DNA of 64,000 nucleotides from NCBI RefSeq assembly GCF_001421435.1, contig NZ_LMKA01000002.1, positions 1-64,000 of the forward strand. Reading direction: 5' to 3'. Source of the DNA: Chryseobacterium sp. Leaf201 (GTDB lineage Bacteria > Bacteroidota > Bacteroidia > Flavobacteriales > Weeksellaceae). Shown in pieces: positions 1 through 8,861 of this stretch. A model generated the notes under the pieces. That model did no database searches. It saw nothing but the letters and a program-made list of their open reading frames with translations, and was not told the DNA's origin. The translations under genes and the position numbers were made by a program. Within the stretch, counting starts at the first letter, position 1, and the number at the start of each line of letters is the position of its first letter.

Positions 1-53
1 AATGAGATAATTCACTTTATTAATGAATTAATTATATATTATCCTTTTTTATT

Positions 54-61
54 TACATTTG
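54..61 (+). promoter_or_regulatory. -7 promoter element of the XRE regulator gene
   Basis: TACATTTG matches the Bacteroidota -7 consensus TAnnTTTG and ends 17 bases before the ATG at 79. No clear TTTG -33 element is visible at the expected spacing. Confidence 0.5.
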
Positions 62-78
62 TATCTTAAAACTTAACC

Positions 79-456
79 ATGTTAATAGGAAAAAAGCTAA
101 AAGCGAAGAGCACTGAAAAAAATTTCAGTGCTGATTATATTGCGGAAAAAGTTGGTATTGATATTTCTACATACAGAAAATATGAAAGAGATGATGTATC
201 ACCCAACTTAGAGAAATTAAAAAAAATAGCTGATGCTTTAGAGACTCCTTTTCTTTCCTTAATTGAATCACCCGAGCAAGATATTGACATTATTGATAAT
301 AAAGCACGTCTTTACAACTATACCTTAAAGTTATCTCAGAAAGCAATAGAACAGTATGAAGAGCAAATAAAAGATTTGAAAGAAGATAAAGAATATTTAA
401 GAAAGGAAATTATTACACTAAAGATGGAGATTAAAAGCTTAGAAAAAATACGATAG
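79..456 (+). CDS. XRE-family helix-turn-helix regulator with C-terminal coiled coil
   Basis: A 125-residue protein. Residues about 5-62 form a Cro/C1-type HTH: the stretch from DYIAEKVGID to ISTYRKYERDDVSPNLEKL has the usual recognition-helix pattern, followed by KIADALETPFLSL. Residues about 85-125 are very rich in Glu and Lys with heptad-like leucine and isoleucine spacing, suggesting a coiled coil for dimerisation. This is probably a cytoplasmic DNA-binding regulator; no ligand domain is visible and the target is unknown. It stands alone, convergent with sdhB, and the two share a perfect hairpin terminator. Confidence 0.85.
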   Translation: MLIGKKLKAKSTEKNFSADYIAEKVGIDISTYRKYERDDVSPNLEKLKKIADALETPFLSLIESPEQDIDIIDNKARLYNYTLKLSQKAIEQYEEQIKDLKEDKEYLRKEIITLKMEIKSLEKIR

Positions 457-461
457 GTTTT

Positions 462-512
462 ATTTTATACAAAAGCAGCTTCAATATTTTTGAAGCTGCT
501 TTTGTATAAAAT
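462..512. terminator. Bidirectional terminator between the XRE gene and sdhB
   Basis: A perfect 23-bp inverted repeat (arms 462-484 and 490-512, loop TATTT) lies between two convergent genes. The arms contain AGCAGCTTCAA and its complement, flanked by A/T runs on both sides, so it can terminate in either direction. Confidence 0.85.
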
Positions 513-522
513 AAATTATTAA

Positions 523-1290
523 TTATGCTTTATCAGCCAGAGCCACGATATACTCACGGTTCATTCTGGCGATGTTTTCAAGGGAAATGCCTTTCGGACA
601 TTCCACTTCACATGCACCGGTATTGGAACAGTTTCCGAAACCTTCTTCGTCCATAGCCGTTACCATGTTCAGTACTCTTCGTTTTGCCTCTACTCTACCC
701 TGAGGTAAAAGAGCAAACTGGGAAACTTTAGCACCTACAAACAGCATGGCAGATCCGTTTTTACACGAAGCCACACAAGCACCGCAGCTGATGCATGCTG
801 CAGCATCCATTGCCTTGTCTGCATCTTCCTTAGGAACAGGAATAGCATTGGCATCCAGTGTATTTCCTGAAGTGTTTACTGAAATAAAGCCACCGGCAGC
901 CATAATCCTGTCAAATGCACTTCTGTCTACGATCAAATCTTTGATTACCGGGAAAGCGGCACTTCTCCATGGTTCAATAACGATGGTTTCACCGTCTTTG
1001 AACATTCTCATGTGAAGCTGGCAGGTAGTGATCCCTGTATCCGGGCCGTGTGCTCTACCGTTTATATAAAGGGAGCACATTCCGCAGATCCCTTCACGAC
1101 AGTCGTGGTCAAAAGCGATCGGCTCTTTTCCTTCGTTGATAAGATTTTCGTTAAGGATGTCCAACATTTCCAGAAATGAAGAATCTGTAGAAACATCCGA
1201 TATTTTATAAGTCTCAAACTGACCTTTAGATTTATTGTTTTTTTGTCTCCAAATTTTCAGCGTAAGATGTAAGCCTTTTTTTGCACTCAT
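523..1290 (-). CDS. sdhB: Succinate dehydrogenase/fumarate reductase iron-sulfur subunit
   Basis: A 255-residue electron-transfer subunit of complex II, carrying electrons from the flavoprotein to the quinone site. The N-terminal [2Fe-2S] ligands are C64, C69, C72 (CREGICGMC) and C90. The C-terminal dicluster domain has C166, C169, C172 and C176 ([11 protein letters not shown]), then C221, C227 and C231. All cysteines expected for the three centres are present. It is the last gene of sdhCAB, 24 bases after sdhA. Length and cluster pattern fit the type B enzymes of Bacteroidota; operation as succinate dehydrogenase rather than fumarate reductase is inferred. Confidence 0.96.
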   Translation of the reverse strand: MSAKKGLHLTLKIWRQKNNKSKGQFETYKISDVSTDSSFLEMLDILNENLINEGKEPIAFDHDCREGICGMCSLYINGRAHGPDTGITTCQLHMRMFKDGETIVIEPWRSAAFPVIKDLIVDRSAFDRIMAAGGFISVNTSGNTLDANAIPVPKEDADKAMDAAACISCGACVASCKNGSAMLFVGAKVSQFALLPQGRVEAKRRVLNMVTAMDEEGFGNCSNTGACEVECPKGISLENIARMNREYIVALADKA

Positions 1291-1314
1291 AATTGTATAT
1301 TTAAAGATTGGAGA

Positions 1315-3327
1315 TTATTTGTAACTTCTCGTTTTCACCTCAATGTTGTCATAGATCAGGTCTTCTTTATGCAATACTTCTGTATTGATATCATCTTCCT
1401 GGTATTCCCAGATTCCAACGTATTTGAAGTTCACGTCATCCCTTTCAGCTTCACCGTCCGGAGTAGAATGGTCTTCACGGAAGTGGCCTCCACAAGATTC
1501 ATTCCTGTGCAGCGCATCAATAGCCATCAACTGACCCAGTTCCAGGAAGTCTGCTACCCTGAACGCTTTTTCAAGCTCCGTATTCATCCCGTCATTATCT
1601 CCGGGCACTTTTACATTTTTCCAGAAGTCGGCTCTTACAGCCTCAATGTCTCTGATTGCTTCTCTCAGCCCTTCAGGAGTTCTTCCCATTCCTACTTTAT
1701 TCCACATAATGTGTCCTAACTGCTTATGGAAATGGTCTACTGAGTGGGTACCTTTATTATTCAAGAAGAAATCAACCTTGTCTTTAATTGCTTTTTCAGC
1801 CTCGTCGAATGATGCAGAGTTTGTAGGAACGGATCCTGTTCTGATATCTGAGGAAAGGTAATCTGCAATGGTATAAGGAAGTACGAAATATCCGTCAGCA
1901 AGACCCTGCATTAAAGCAGAAGCTCCCAGTCTGTTCGCTCCGTGGTCTGAGAAATTGGCTTCCCCGATTACAAAACATCCCGGAATGGTAGACTGAAGGT
2001 TATAATCTACCCAGACACCACCCATGGTATAGTGAACCGCAGGATAAATCTTCATTGGGGTTTTGTAAGGATCATCAGCCGTAATTTTCTCATACATTAC
2101 GAATAAGTTCCCATACTTTTCTTCTACCCAGCTTTTACCAAGATCATAAAGCTGTTGGTCTGTAGGGTTCTGGATATGTTTTTCAATAGCGGCTTCTCTA
2201 CCTTTTTTCATGATCTCTGTTGAGAAATCAAGATAAACACCTTCCTGGGTATCGTTATTTTCAATTCCGAAACCGGCATCACATCTTTCCTTGGCTGCTC
2301 TTGAAGCAACGTCCCTAGGCACAAGGTTACCGAATGCCGGATATCTTCTTTCCAGATAATAATCCCTGTCTTCTTCTTTGATATTTTCAGGTCTAAGCTT
2401 GCCTTCTCTGATCGCCACTGAATCTTCAATTTTCTTAGGAACCCAGATTCTTCCGGAGTTTCTTAAGGATTCGGACATCAGCGTAAGTTTAGACTGCTGC
2501 GTTCCGTGAACCGGAATACACGTCGGGTGAATCTGTACGTAACAAGGATTCGCAAAGTACGCTCCTTTTTTATGGATTTTCCATGCTGCGGAAACATTGG
2601 ATCCCATCGCATTGGTAGAAAGGAAATATACGTTTCCGTACCCTCCGGAAGCAATAACAACGGCGTGTGCGGAATGTCTTTCAATTTCACCTGTTACCAG
2701 GTTTCTTGCGATAATCCCTCTTGCTTTACCGTCAACAATTACAAGATCCATCATTTCATGACGGTTGTACATTTTGATCCTTCCTTTACCGATCTGGCGG
2801 CTCATGGCAGAGTAAGCACCTAACAATAACTGCTGTCCGGTCTGCCCTTTTGCATAGAAAGTTCTTTTTACCTGAACCCCGCCGAATGAACGGTTATCCA
2901 GCTGGCCTCCGTATTCTCTTCCGAAAGGAACACCCTGGGCAACACACTGGTCAATAATATTGGCAGAAACTTCAGCCAGTCTGTATACATTAGCTTCTCT
3001 TGCCCTGTAGTCACCCCCTTTGATGGTATCATAGAACAACCTGTAGGTAGAGTCACCGTCTCCCTGATAGTTTTTAGCGGCATTGATACCTCCCTGAGCA
3101 GCAATTGAGTGCGCTCTTCTCGGAGAATCCTGATAACAGAATGCCTTTACATTATAGCCCTGCTCAGCTAAAGTAGCTGCTGCAGAACCTCCTGCCAAAC
3201 CTGTACCCACAACAATAATATCAATCTTATCTCTGTTGTTAGGGGCAACAAGGTTCATATGGTCTTTATGATTTTTCCACTTATCCTTTAAAGGACCTGC
3301 CGGAATTTTTGAATCTAATTTACTCAT
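1315..3327 (-). CDS. sdhA: Succinate dehydrogenase/fumarate reductase flavoprotein subunit
   Basis: A 670-residue catalytic subunit oxidising succinate to fumarate on the inner face of the membrane. The FAD-binding motif GTGLAGG is at residues 41-47. His73 in [11 protein letters not shown] sits where the family attaches FAD covalently. Further on are the substrate-binding region (IHPTCIP), [10 protein letters not shown], and the conserved [21 protein letters not shown] near the FAD. It lies between sdhC (16 bases upstream) and sdhB. It is longer than proteobacterial SdhA (about 590 residues), as is usual for the type B flavoproteins of this phylum. Confidence 0.97.
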   Translation of the reverse strand: MSKLDSKIPAGPLKDKWKNHKDHMNLVAPNNRDKIDIIVVGTGLAGGSAAATLAEQGYNVKAFCYQDSPRRAHSIAAQGGINAAKNYQGDGDSTYRLFYDTIKGGDYRAREANVYRLAEVSANIIDQCVAQGVPFGREYGGQLDNRSFGGVQVKRTFYAKGQTGQQLLLGAYSAMSRQIGKGRIKMYNRHEMMDLVIVDGKARGIIARNLVTGEIERHSAHAVVIASGGYGNVYFLSTNAMGSNVSAAWKIHKKGAYFANPCYVQIHPTCIPVHGTQQSKLTLMSESLRNSGRIWVPKKIEDSVAIREGKLRPENIKEEDRDYYLERRYPAFGNLVPRDVASRAAKERCDAGFGIENNDTQEGVYLDFSTEIMKKGREAAIEKHIQNPTDQQLYDLGKSWVEEKYGNLFVMYEKITADDPYKTPMKIYPAVHYTMGGVWVDYNLQSTIPGCFVIGEANFSDHGANRLGASALMQGLADGYFVLPYTIADYLSSDIRTGSVPTNSASFDEAEKAIKDKVDFFLNNKGTHSVDHFHKQLGHIMWNKVGMGRTPEGLREAIRDIEAVRADFWKNVKVPGDNDGMNTELEKAFRVADFLELGQLMAIDALHRNESCGGHFREDHSTPDGEAERDDVNFKYVGIWEYQEDDINTEVLHKEDLIYDNIEVKTRSYK

Positions 3328-3343
3328 AATTATTATAGTGATA

Positions 3344-4006
3344 TTATTGAGTTATAAAATGATAAACTGCGATAAATATAAAACCTGCCGGAATCAGGAT
3401 AGAATACCATTTTCCAAATGCTTTGATTACCGGAGTGTATTTCGGATGTCTTGCCCCGATTGACTGGAATGAAGACTGGAACCCGTGACCTAAATGCAGT
3501 CCTAATAAAATGAAAGAAATTACATAGATAATTACCCTCCAGGCATCTTCAAACTTTGCGTGAAGATCTCCCCAGAACCGTGTTTCTTCAACCGGTAATC
3601 CGTCTACATATTTGTAGTTCATCTCGTGAAACCAGAAATCATACATATGAAGAAAAACAAATGCCAAGATCACACCGCCGGAAATAAGCATATTCCTTGA
3701 CATCCAGCTGGAATTGTGAGAGGGGTTGTTTGATTCATATTTAATAGGACGCGCCGTCTGGTTTTTAAACTCCAAAACAAACCCCATTACAAAATGGAAA
3801 ACCACAGCAAATATCAGAACCGGCTGCATTACAAATTGAATAAGAGGGTTATACCCCATAAATTGCGAAGCATTGTTGTAAGCATCCTCACCAAAAACCG
3901 ACAAAAGGTTTACAGTAAGGTGCATCACCAGAAATATCAGCAAAAAAATTGCCGACAATGCCATAGCATACTTTCTACCTATCGTAGAACTCGTTAAACC
4001 TGCCAT
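3344..4006 (-). CDS. sdhC: Succinate dehydrogenase cytochrome b subunit (type B, five helices)
   Basis: A 220-residue membrane anchor that binds haem b and quinone. About five hydrophobic segments are visible (residues about 12-36, 58-80, 105-125, 157-178, 200-218). Histidines placed to ligand two haems are H29, H71, H120 and H171/H174. A single anchor protein with five helices and no separate SdhD is the type B arrangement. It is the first gene of the operon; the promoter and a CRP-like palindrome lie immediately upstream at 4030-4075. Confidence 0.94.
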   Translation of the reverse strand: MAGLTSSTIGRKYAMALSAIFLLIFLVMHLTVNLLSVFGEDAYNNASQFMGYNPLIQFVMQPVLIFAVVFHFVMGFVLEFKNQTARPIKYESNNPSHNSSWMSRNMLISGGVILAFVFLHMYDFWFHEMNYKYVDGLPVEETRFWGDLHAKFEDAWRVIIYVISFILLGLHLGHGFQSSFQSIGARHPKYTPVIKAFGKWYSILIPAGFIFIAVYHFITQ

Positions 4007-4029
4007 ATAAGTTTAAATTTGATTTTCCA

Positions 4030-4058
4030 CAAAATTAAGAAATGTTAACTACAACAAA
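4030..4058 (-). promoter_or_regulatory. Promoter of sdhCAB
   Basis: On the minus strand TAATTTTG (4030-4037) matches TAnnTTTG and TTTG (4055-4058) lies 17 bases upstream as a -33 element. The inferred start of transcription is near 4026, about 20 bases before the sdhC ATG. Confidence 0.6.
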
Positions 4059-4059
4059 A

Positions 4060-4075
4060 AGTGAGAAATCTCACA
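4060..4075. promoter_or_regulatory. CRP/FNR-like palindrome at the sdh promoter
   Basis: The minus strand reads TGTGAGATTTCTCACT, that is TGTGA-N6-TCACT with perfect GTGAGA/TCTCAC arms. This resembles the CRP/FNR family operator. Its centre is about 41 bases upstream of the inferred transcription start, the usual place for a class II activator. The identity of the regulator is inference. Confidence 0.5.
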
Positions 4076-4148
4076 TAAAGCCAGTTTGTAATGTTTCTAA
4101 ATAAGATATTAAAGCATTTTAAATAAAAGAAAAACAAAAATTCCGGCT

Positions 4149-5975
4149 TTAATTTAAAGAATATGTTTTGCCGTTACAGATTATCCCCTTTGCAGATGCC
4201 GGAAGATATCTGACCTCAACATTTTTCAGCCTGCGTGAAGCCCGGTAAGGATTAATGATGAATTGTATTATTTTCTGCCGGTCGGTACTTTCCGTAATCC
4301 AGAAACAGGCTTTATCCCCTTTCTTTACCGACAGTATTTTATTTTTGGAAAATTCATGAACCAGGATTTCTGTTTTCTGATTTTCATAGAGGGTAAAACC
4401 GGTCCTCAATATAAAAAATGCAAGAACAGCCATAAGCAGTCTGGCAGAATTCCTGAAATTTAGATGCAGAACGACAAACCTCAACAGATAAACGATGATG
4501 AACAAAGAAAAAACTTCTGTCAGGTTCATCGGAATATTCTCGAAAAACACCGTATCAAACCCGGCAAACCAGTGGATCACCTTCAGCAATACATGAATGA
4601 TAAAATCGTAAGCCGTATTGATTAAATGAAAATCGAGCCTGAGCGCTATCAAGGCTGTCATGACAAAAGACAGGACGATAATTATTTCCGAAAACGGAAC
4701 AATAAAAAAATTGGCAATAATTGATATAAGTGAAAACTGATGGAAGTAATACAGGACCAAAGGAAGCGTTGCCAGCTGCGCAGAGAGTGAAATAGAAATG
4801 GTATTGAAAACTATTTTCTTAAACCACTGATTCTGCTTCGGGAAACACCTCAGTATCGGCCGGTTCAGCCAGAAGATCCCGAGAACGGCCAGAAAGCTCA
4901 GCTGAAAGCCTACATCAAAAACCTGCTGTGTATCTACAATTAAAATAATAAACGCCGAAAGCGACAGAGAATGCAGCAAATCAGGTTTTCGCTGAAGCAT
5001 CACGTACACAAAGTAAACAGTAATCATAATGCTTGAACGCACAACCGAACTTCCAAAACCAATAAATACCGTAAAAAGCCAGATAAAAGCTAAGCTTGAA
5101 ATCATGGCATATTTCCTGAACTTCAATGGTAAAATTTTAATTAATAATAAATAAAACAGTCCAAAAATCACAATGATATGCGTTCCTGAAATTGCCAGGA
5201 AATGCACCAGTCCGGACCTGTTAAAATCCTGAACAGTCTGCGCATCAATTTCCGTACGGTCCGCAAGGATAATCCCTTTTAAAAATTCCCGCGACACCGG
5301 AGAAATTTCTGTATTATCAATATTCTGCAGGACTTCTACCCTTTTTTGAGAAAACCTTTCATTTAAGCTCAGGTCAGACCTTTCGGCAGACCTTACGACA
5401 CCATTGATATAGCATTGATAACCAATATTTTTACGGTTGAGATATTTTGCATAATCAAACTGGAAATCATATTGGGAAGACCGCGGTTTTGAAATATACG
5501 CCTGTGTTTTATAATAATGGTTAAAATCTAACGGCTTTTCGCTTTTCGGAACATATAAGACCGCATTGAAGTGTTCTTTTCCTGCCTGTACCTGTACAGC
5601 TGCCTCATACTTTCTGTTCTTTTCATTTGAATTGAGCTTTCTGGAAATCCTGAAAACAATGGTTTTATTCTGAGCAGGAAGATGGCCTTGGGAAGTAAAA
5701 GAAGAATTGTAAAAATGCAGTATAATTCCTGTTCCGAAAAACATGCATCCCAGCAGATAAGGCTTTATTTTATAAACTGCATAAGGTTTCAGAAAAGTAG
5801 AGATTAAAACAGTCAGACAAAACCCAATTACACAGGTAATATACTTTCCATCCAAAGAATACTGATCCTGAAACAGAATCCCGAGGATAAGACAGAGAAC
5901 GAGAATAAGAAGCGGCTGTTTATTCAATTTCAAAATTTGTGGTACCCAAAAATATTTATTTGAATAAAAATTCAC
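4149..5975 (-). CDS. ComEC/Rec2-family competence membrane protein (short form)
   Basis: A 608-residue polytopic membrane protein. Residues about 15-90 hold N-terminal helices and about 100-200 a soluble OB-like/DUF4131 region. The competence core begins near 225 and carries the family motif HFLAISGTH (258-266), followed by about ten hydrophobic segments to residue 520. In transformable bacteria ComEC passes single-stranded DNA through the inner membrane. The C-terminus is a short soluble tail without the HxHxDH metallo-beta-lactamase motif of long ComEC proteins; short forms are common in this phylum. It lies 99 bases downstream of lpxB on the same strand. A role in DNA uptake here is inference. 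Confidence 0.88.
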   Translation of the reverse strand: MNFYSNKYFWVPQILKLNKQPLLILVLCLILGILFQDQYSLDGKYITCVIGFCLTVLISTFLKPYAVYKIKPYLLGCMFFGTGIILHFYNSSFTSQGHLPAQNKTIVFRISRKLNSNEKNRKYEAAVQVQAGKEHFNAVLYVPKSEKPLDFNHYYKTQAYISKPRSSQYDFQFDYAKYLNRKNIGYQCYINGVVRSAERSDLSLNERFSQKRVEVLQNIDNTEISPVSREFLKGIILADRTEIDAQTVQDFNRSGLVHFLAISGTHIIVIFGLFYLLLIKILPLKFRKYAMISSLAFIWLFTVFIGFGSSVVRSSIMITVYFVYVMLQRKPDLLHSLSLSAFIILIVDTQQVFDVGFQLSFLAVLGIFWLNRPILRCFPKQNQWFKKIVFNTISISLSAQLATLPLVLYYFHQFSLISIIANFFIVPFSEIIIVLSFVMTALIALRLDFHLINTAYDFIIHVLLKVIHWFAGFDTVFFENIPMNLTEVFSLFIIVYLLRFVVLHLNFRNSARLLMAVLAFFILRTGFTLYENQKTEILVHEFSKNKILSVKKGDKACFWITESTDRQKIIQFIINPYRASRRLKNVEVRYLPASAKGIICNGKTYSLN

Positions 5976-6074
5976 AAATCAATGTTTTAAATTTTTGAAA
6001 ACCGCATCACATTCATCCGGAAAAAGAAAAATCGCAGAAAAAATTCCTACGATTATTTATAAATGATTAAAATT

Positions 6075-7178
6075 TTAAGCTTTCAGAATGATCTCAGCTG
6101 CATTTTCACTTGCCCCTTTTCCGCCAAGCTTTTCCCTCAACAGCTCATAATCTTTAAAAACCTCAAAACGTTTTTCAGTTTCCAGAATCTTTTTCAGTTC
6201 GTTTACCAGATTATTTGTATTCAAATCATTCTGAATGAGTTCCTTTACCACTTCCCGGTCCATGATCAGATTGACCAGAGAAATGTATTTGATATTCTTC
6301 ACCAGTCTTTTTGCGATGGCGTAAGAAATTTTGCTTCCGCGGTAACAGACCACTTCAGGAACATTCAGTAAAGCGGTTTCCAGGGTTGCCGTTCCGGAAG
6401 TTACCAAGGCTGCCTTTGAACACCTCAGCAGGTCATAGGTTTTATTGGACACAAAATGAACATTGTCATCGGTATACTTTTCATAGAAATCTTTCGGAAG
6501 ACTGGGTGCACCGGCAATAACAAACTGATATTCTTTAAAGTAAGGCCTTACGGACAGCATAATTTCCAGCATTTTTTCCACTTCCTGTTTCCGGGATCCC
6601 GGCAGTAGGGCGATAATTTCTTTCCCGTTTAAATCATTGTCTGCTTTAAAATAATCCGTTTCAATATCTTCAAGGGTCGAAATGGCATCCAGTAGCGGAT
6701 GGCCTACAAAATGCGAATGAACGCCGTGCTTATTGTAGAAATCTTCTTCAAAAGGAAGGATCACCATCATTTCATCCACATATTTTTTAATGATTTCCAC
6801 CCGGCCTTCTTTCCAGGCCCAGAGCTGCGGAGAAATATAATACACTATTTTTATTCCCAGTTCTTTGGCGAATTTTGCAATTCTCAGGTTAAATCCGGGA
6901 TAATCAACCAGAATTAAAACATCCGGCCGGTTGTTTCTTATGTCTTCTTTACAGAATTTAATATTATTCAGAATTGTTTTCAGGTTCATGGCCACTTCCA
7001 GAAACCCCATAAACGCAAGGTCCCGGTAATGCTTTACCAGAGTTCCGCCCTGTGCAGTCATAAGATCGCCACCCCAGAACCTGAATTCAGATTCCGGATC
7101 TTTTTCCTTTAAAGCTTTCATTAAATTGCTTCCGTGCAGGTCTCCGGAAGCCTCTCCTGCAATAATATAATATTTCAT
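6075..7178 (-). CDS. lpxB: Lipid-A-disaccharide synthase
   Basis: A 367-residue GT19 glycosyltransferase that joins UDP-diacylglucosamine and lipid X to give the lipid A disaccharide at the inner membrane. The N-terminus YYIIAGEASGDLHG (GEASGD at 8-13) is the family signature. LVDYPGFNLRIAK, YYISPQLWAWKEGR, LPFEEDFY, FVGHPLLD and LPGSRKQEV follow in the usual order, and TSGTATLETAL lies in the C-terminal nucleotide-sugar domain. Length is normal. It is followed by comEC on the same strand. Confidence 0.97.
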   Translation of the reverse strand: MKYYIIAGEASGDLHGSNLMKALKEKDPESEFRFWGGDLMTAQGGTLVKHYRDLAFMGFLEVAMNLKTILNNIKFCKEDIRNNRPDVLILVDYPGFNLRIAKFAKELGIKIVYYISPQLWAWKEGRVEIIKKYVDEMMVILPFEEDFYNKHGVHSHFVGHPLLDAISTLEDIETDYFKADNDLNGKEIIALLPGSRKQEVEKMLEIMLSVRPYFKEYQFVIAGAPSLPKDFYEKYTDDNVHFVSNKTYDLLRCSKAALVTSGTATLETALLNVPEVVCYRGSKISYAIAKRLVKNIKYISLVNLIMDREVVKELIQNDLNTNNLVNELKKILETEKRFEVFKDYELLREKLGGKGASENAAEIILKA

Positions 7179-7306
7179 TCTTCTGAAATCTTTATTTGTT
7201 TTCTGCCAGCCGTAACCTCACCCACTTTTCCAGGAAATTATTAATTATGGGAGGTTTCTATGACAGGAATAGAGAACAAAATAAGACGCTTTACCATCTT
7301 AATTTG

Positions 7307-7314
7307 TAAATTTG
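7307..7314 (+). promoter_or_regulatory. -7 promoter element of the DUF2480 gene
   Basis: TAAATTTG matches TAnnTTTG and ends 20 bases before the ATG at 7335. The -33 element is not clear. Confidence 0.5.
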
Positions 7315-7334
7315 TTCAAAGATAATGATAAAAA

Positions 7335-7844
7335 ATGTCAGAAGAATTTGAAATCCGGAATAAAATTGCAGAAAGCGGCCTGATCAATTTTGATCTTACT
7401 GATCTGGTTCCGAAAGGCATGAGAAAAGGTATTGACCTGAAAGATTTTCTGTTTATGGAAATGATTTTAAAAGAGAAAGATTTCCGTGAAAAAGTGGCGG
7501 CAATTGATGCTGAAGAATACAGGGATGCGTATGTATATATTTATAATTCCGCAGATGCCATCGTCCCGCTTTGGGCGTATTTCTTAATCACGGCAAAGCT
7601 TACGGGGGTCACGAAAAAGATTGTTTTCGGAAACCGTGAAGATCTGGAAGTCCTTTTAATGCATAATGCCGTTCAGAACCATGACTTTGAAGAAATGAGA
7701 GGGAAACGGGTACTGGTAAAAGGCTGTTCTGATAAAGAAATCCCGGAGAACGCGTATATCGAACTGGTGGAGCAGCTGCAGCCCCTTGTTAAGTCACTGA
7801 TGTTCGGTGAAGCATGCTCCAATGTTCCGATCCTGAAAAATTAG
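7335..7844 (+). CDS. DUF2480 family protein
   Basis: A 169-residue soluble protein that I recognise as the Bacteroidota family DUF2480. Typical parts are the opening with FDLTDLVPKGMR, then DLKDFLFMEMILKEKDFRE, the central DAIVPLWAYFLITAKL, VKGCSDKEIPENAYIEL and the C-terminal MFGEACSNVPI. Cysteines occur in VKGCSDK and GEACSNVP. The function of the family is unknown and nothing here reveals it; no signal peptide or membrane segment is seen. It is divergent from lpxB and 89 bases before the DUF937 gene. Confidence 0.85.
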   Translation: MSEEFEIRNKIAESGLINFDLTDLVPKGMRKGIDLKDFLFMEMILKEKDFREKVAAIDAEEYRDAYVYIYNSADAIVPLWAYFLITAKLTGVTKKIVFGNREDLEVLLMHNAVQNHDFEEMRGKRVLVKGCSDKEIPENAYIELVEQLQPLVKSLMFGEACSNVPILKN

Positions 7845-7933
7845 GAACTGGCAAGCAGTAAACCGTGTTTAAAAAATTTAAGGAATATTTTTTGCTTGGC
7901 TTAGTGTATCTTAAATCCAAATAAACACAAACT

Positions 7934-8590
7934 ATGAGTTTAATCGATCTACTTACAGGAAACCAGGTGGCTGATAAAGCCGAACAGAAATTCGGGATCA
8001 ACAAAAATCAGATTATTGCTTTGCTTGCAGTGGCAGCACCGCTGATCATCTCTTACTTACGGAAGAAGTCACAGGATTCCAAAGAAGCAGAATCTTTGAA
8101 TAATGCACTTGATAAAGATCATGACGGAAGTATTCTGGATGATGTTTCCCAGGCAGATGCACGTCAGGATGAAGGTGGTTCTATTCTGAATCATATATTC
8201 GGGAGTGACAAACAGAATGTGGAAAGTAAGCTTTCCCAGAACACAGGGATTTCCATTGATAAGATCGGCCCTGTTTTATCCATGCTGGCCCCTATTATTA
8301 TGGGATATATCGGCAGGGAAAAACAGCAGAACAATGTAGGGGCAGGAGGCTTGGGAGATCTTCTGGGGGGCATTTTAGGAGGTGCCCAAAACCAGGCACA
8401 GCAACAGCAGTCCAGTCCTTTAAATGATATTTTGGGAAGTGTTCTCGGTAAAAATGATTCTCAGTCCTCAGGTAGCGGAAGTCCGTTAAATGATATCCTG
8501 GGAAATATCTTAGGCGGAGGAGATCAGAAAAAACAGCAAGGCGGAGGCGGATTGGGAGATATCCTGGGAAGCTTTCTTGGCGGGAAATAA
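7934..8590 (+). CDS. DUF937 domain protein with Gly/Leu-rich repeats
   Basis: A 218-residue protein. Residues about 1-115 are a DUF937-like helical region: an opening helix, a hydrophobic IIALLAVAAPLIISYL segment, and a second similar unit IGPVLSMLAPIIMGYIGR. From residue about 137 the chain is low complexity, with four related units (GLGDLLGGILGG, SPLNDILGSVLGK, SPLNDILGNILGG, GLGDILGSFLGG) separated by Gln/Ser/Gly linkers. The family is functionally uncharacterised. It is followed by a terminator shared with bTHX. Confidence 0.85.
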   Translation: MSLIDLLTGNQVADKAEQKFGINKNQIIALLAVAAPLIISYLRKKSQDSKEAESLNNALDKDHDGSILDDVSQADARQDEGGSILNHIFGSDKQNVESKLSQNTGISIDKIGPVLSMLAPIIMGYIGREKQQNNVGAGGLGDLLGGILGGAQNQAQQQQSSPLNDILGSVLGKNDSQSSGSGSPLNDILGNILGGGDQKKQQGGGGLGDILGSFLGGK

Positions 8591-8612
8591 TTTAATTTAA
8601 TTTTGTTATATA

Positions 8613-8646
8613 AAAAAGACCGGAGAAAATATTTTCCGGTCTTTTT
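8613..8646. terminator. Bidirectional terminator between the DUF937 and bTHX genes
   Basis: A 12-bp stem AAAAAGACCGGA/TCCGGTCTTTTT (8613-8624 and 8635-8646) with a loop of ten bases lies between convergent genes. A/T runs flank both sides. Confidence 0.8.
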
Positions 8647-8650
8647 ATGC

Positions 8651-8776
8651 TTAGCTTTTTGCTTTTTCCTCTGAAGCCGAAGCTGTTACAGGTTTTGAAG
8701 CTTTTCTAAGTCTTCTTTTTCCATAGCTTCCGTTGTTGATCTTCCCTCTTTTGGATTTTTTGTCTCCTTTTCCCAT
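8651..8776 (-). CDS. Small ribosomal subunit protein bTHX
   Basis: A 41-residue, very basic peptide beginning MGKGDKKSKRGKINNGSYGK and followed by RRLRKASKP. This is the THX family of Bacteroidota 30S subunits, which stabilises the head of the small subunit. It runs from the ATG at 8776 to the TAA ending at 8651, convergent with the DUF937 gene, and has about a quarter Lys/Arg. The C-terminal tail TASASEEKAKS looks disordered. Confidence 0.85.
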   Translation of the reverse strand: MGKGDKKSKRGKINNGSYGKRRLRKASKPVTASASEEKAKS

Positions 8777-8861
8777 AATAAAAAATGTTTAGTTGATTTC
8801 ATACGAAATTAAAAAATATGAAGTAAAAATAAAAACCGAAGCTGTTAAAATTTTTATAAAA

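Noticed and set aside
7891..7914. TTTG and TATCTTAA as a DUF937 promoter
   Set aside because: The spacer is only 12 bases and the -7 match is weak, outside the usual 17-23 base range.
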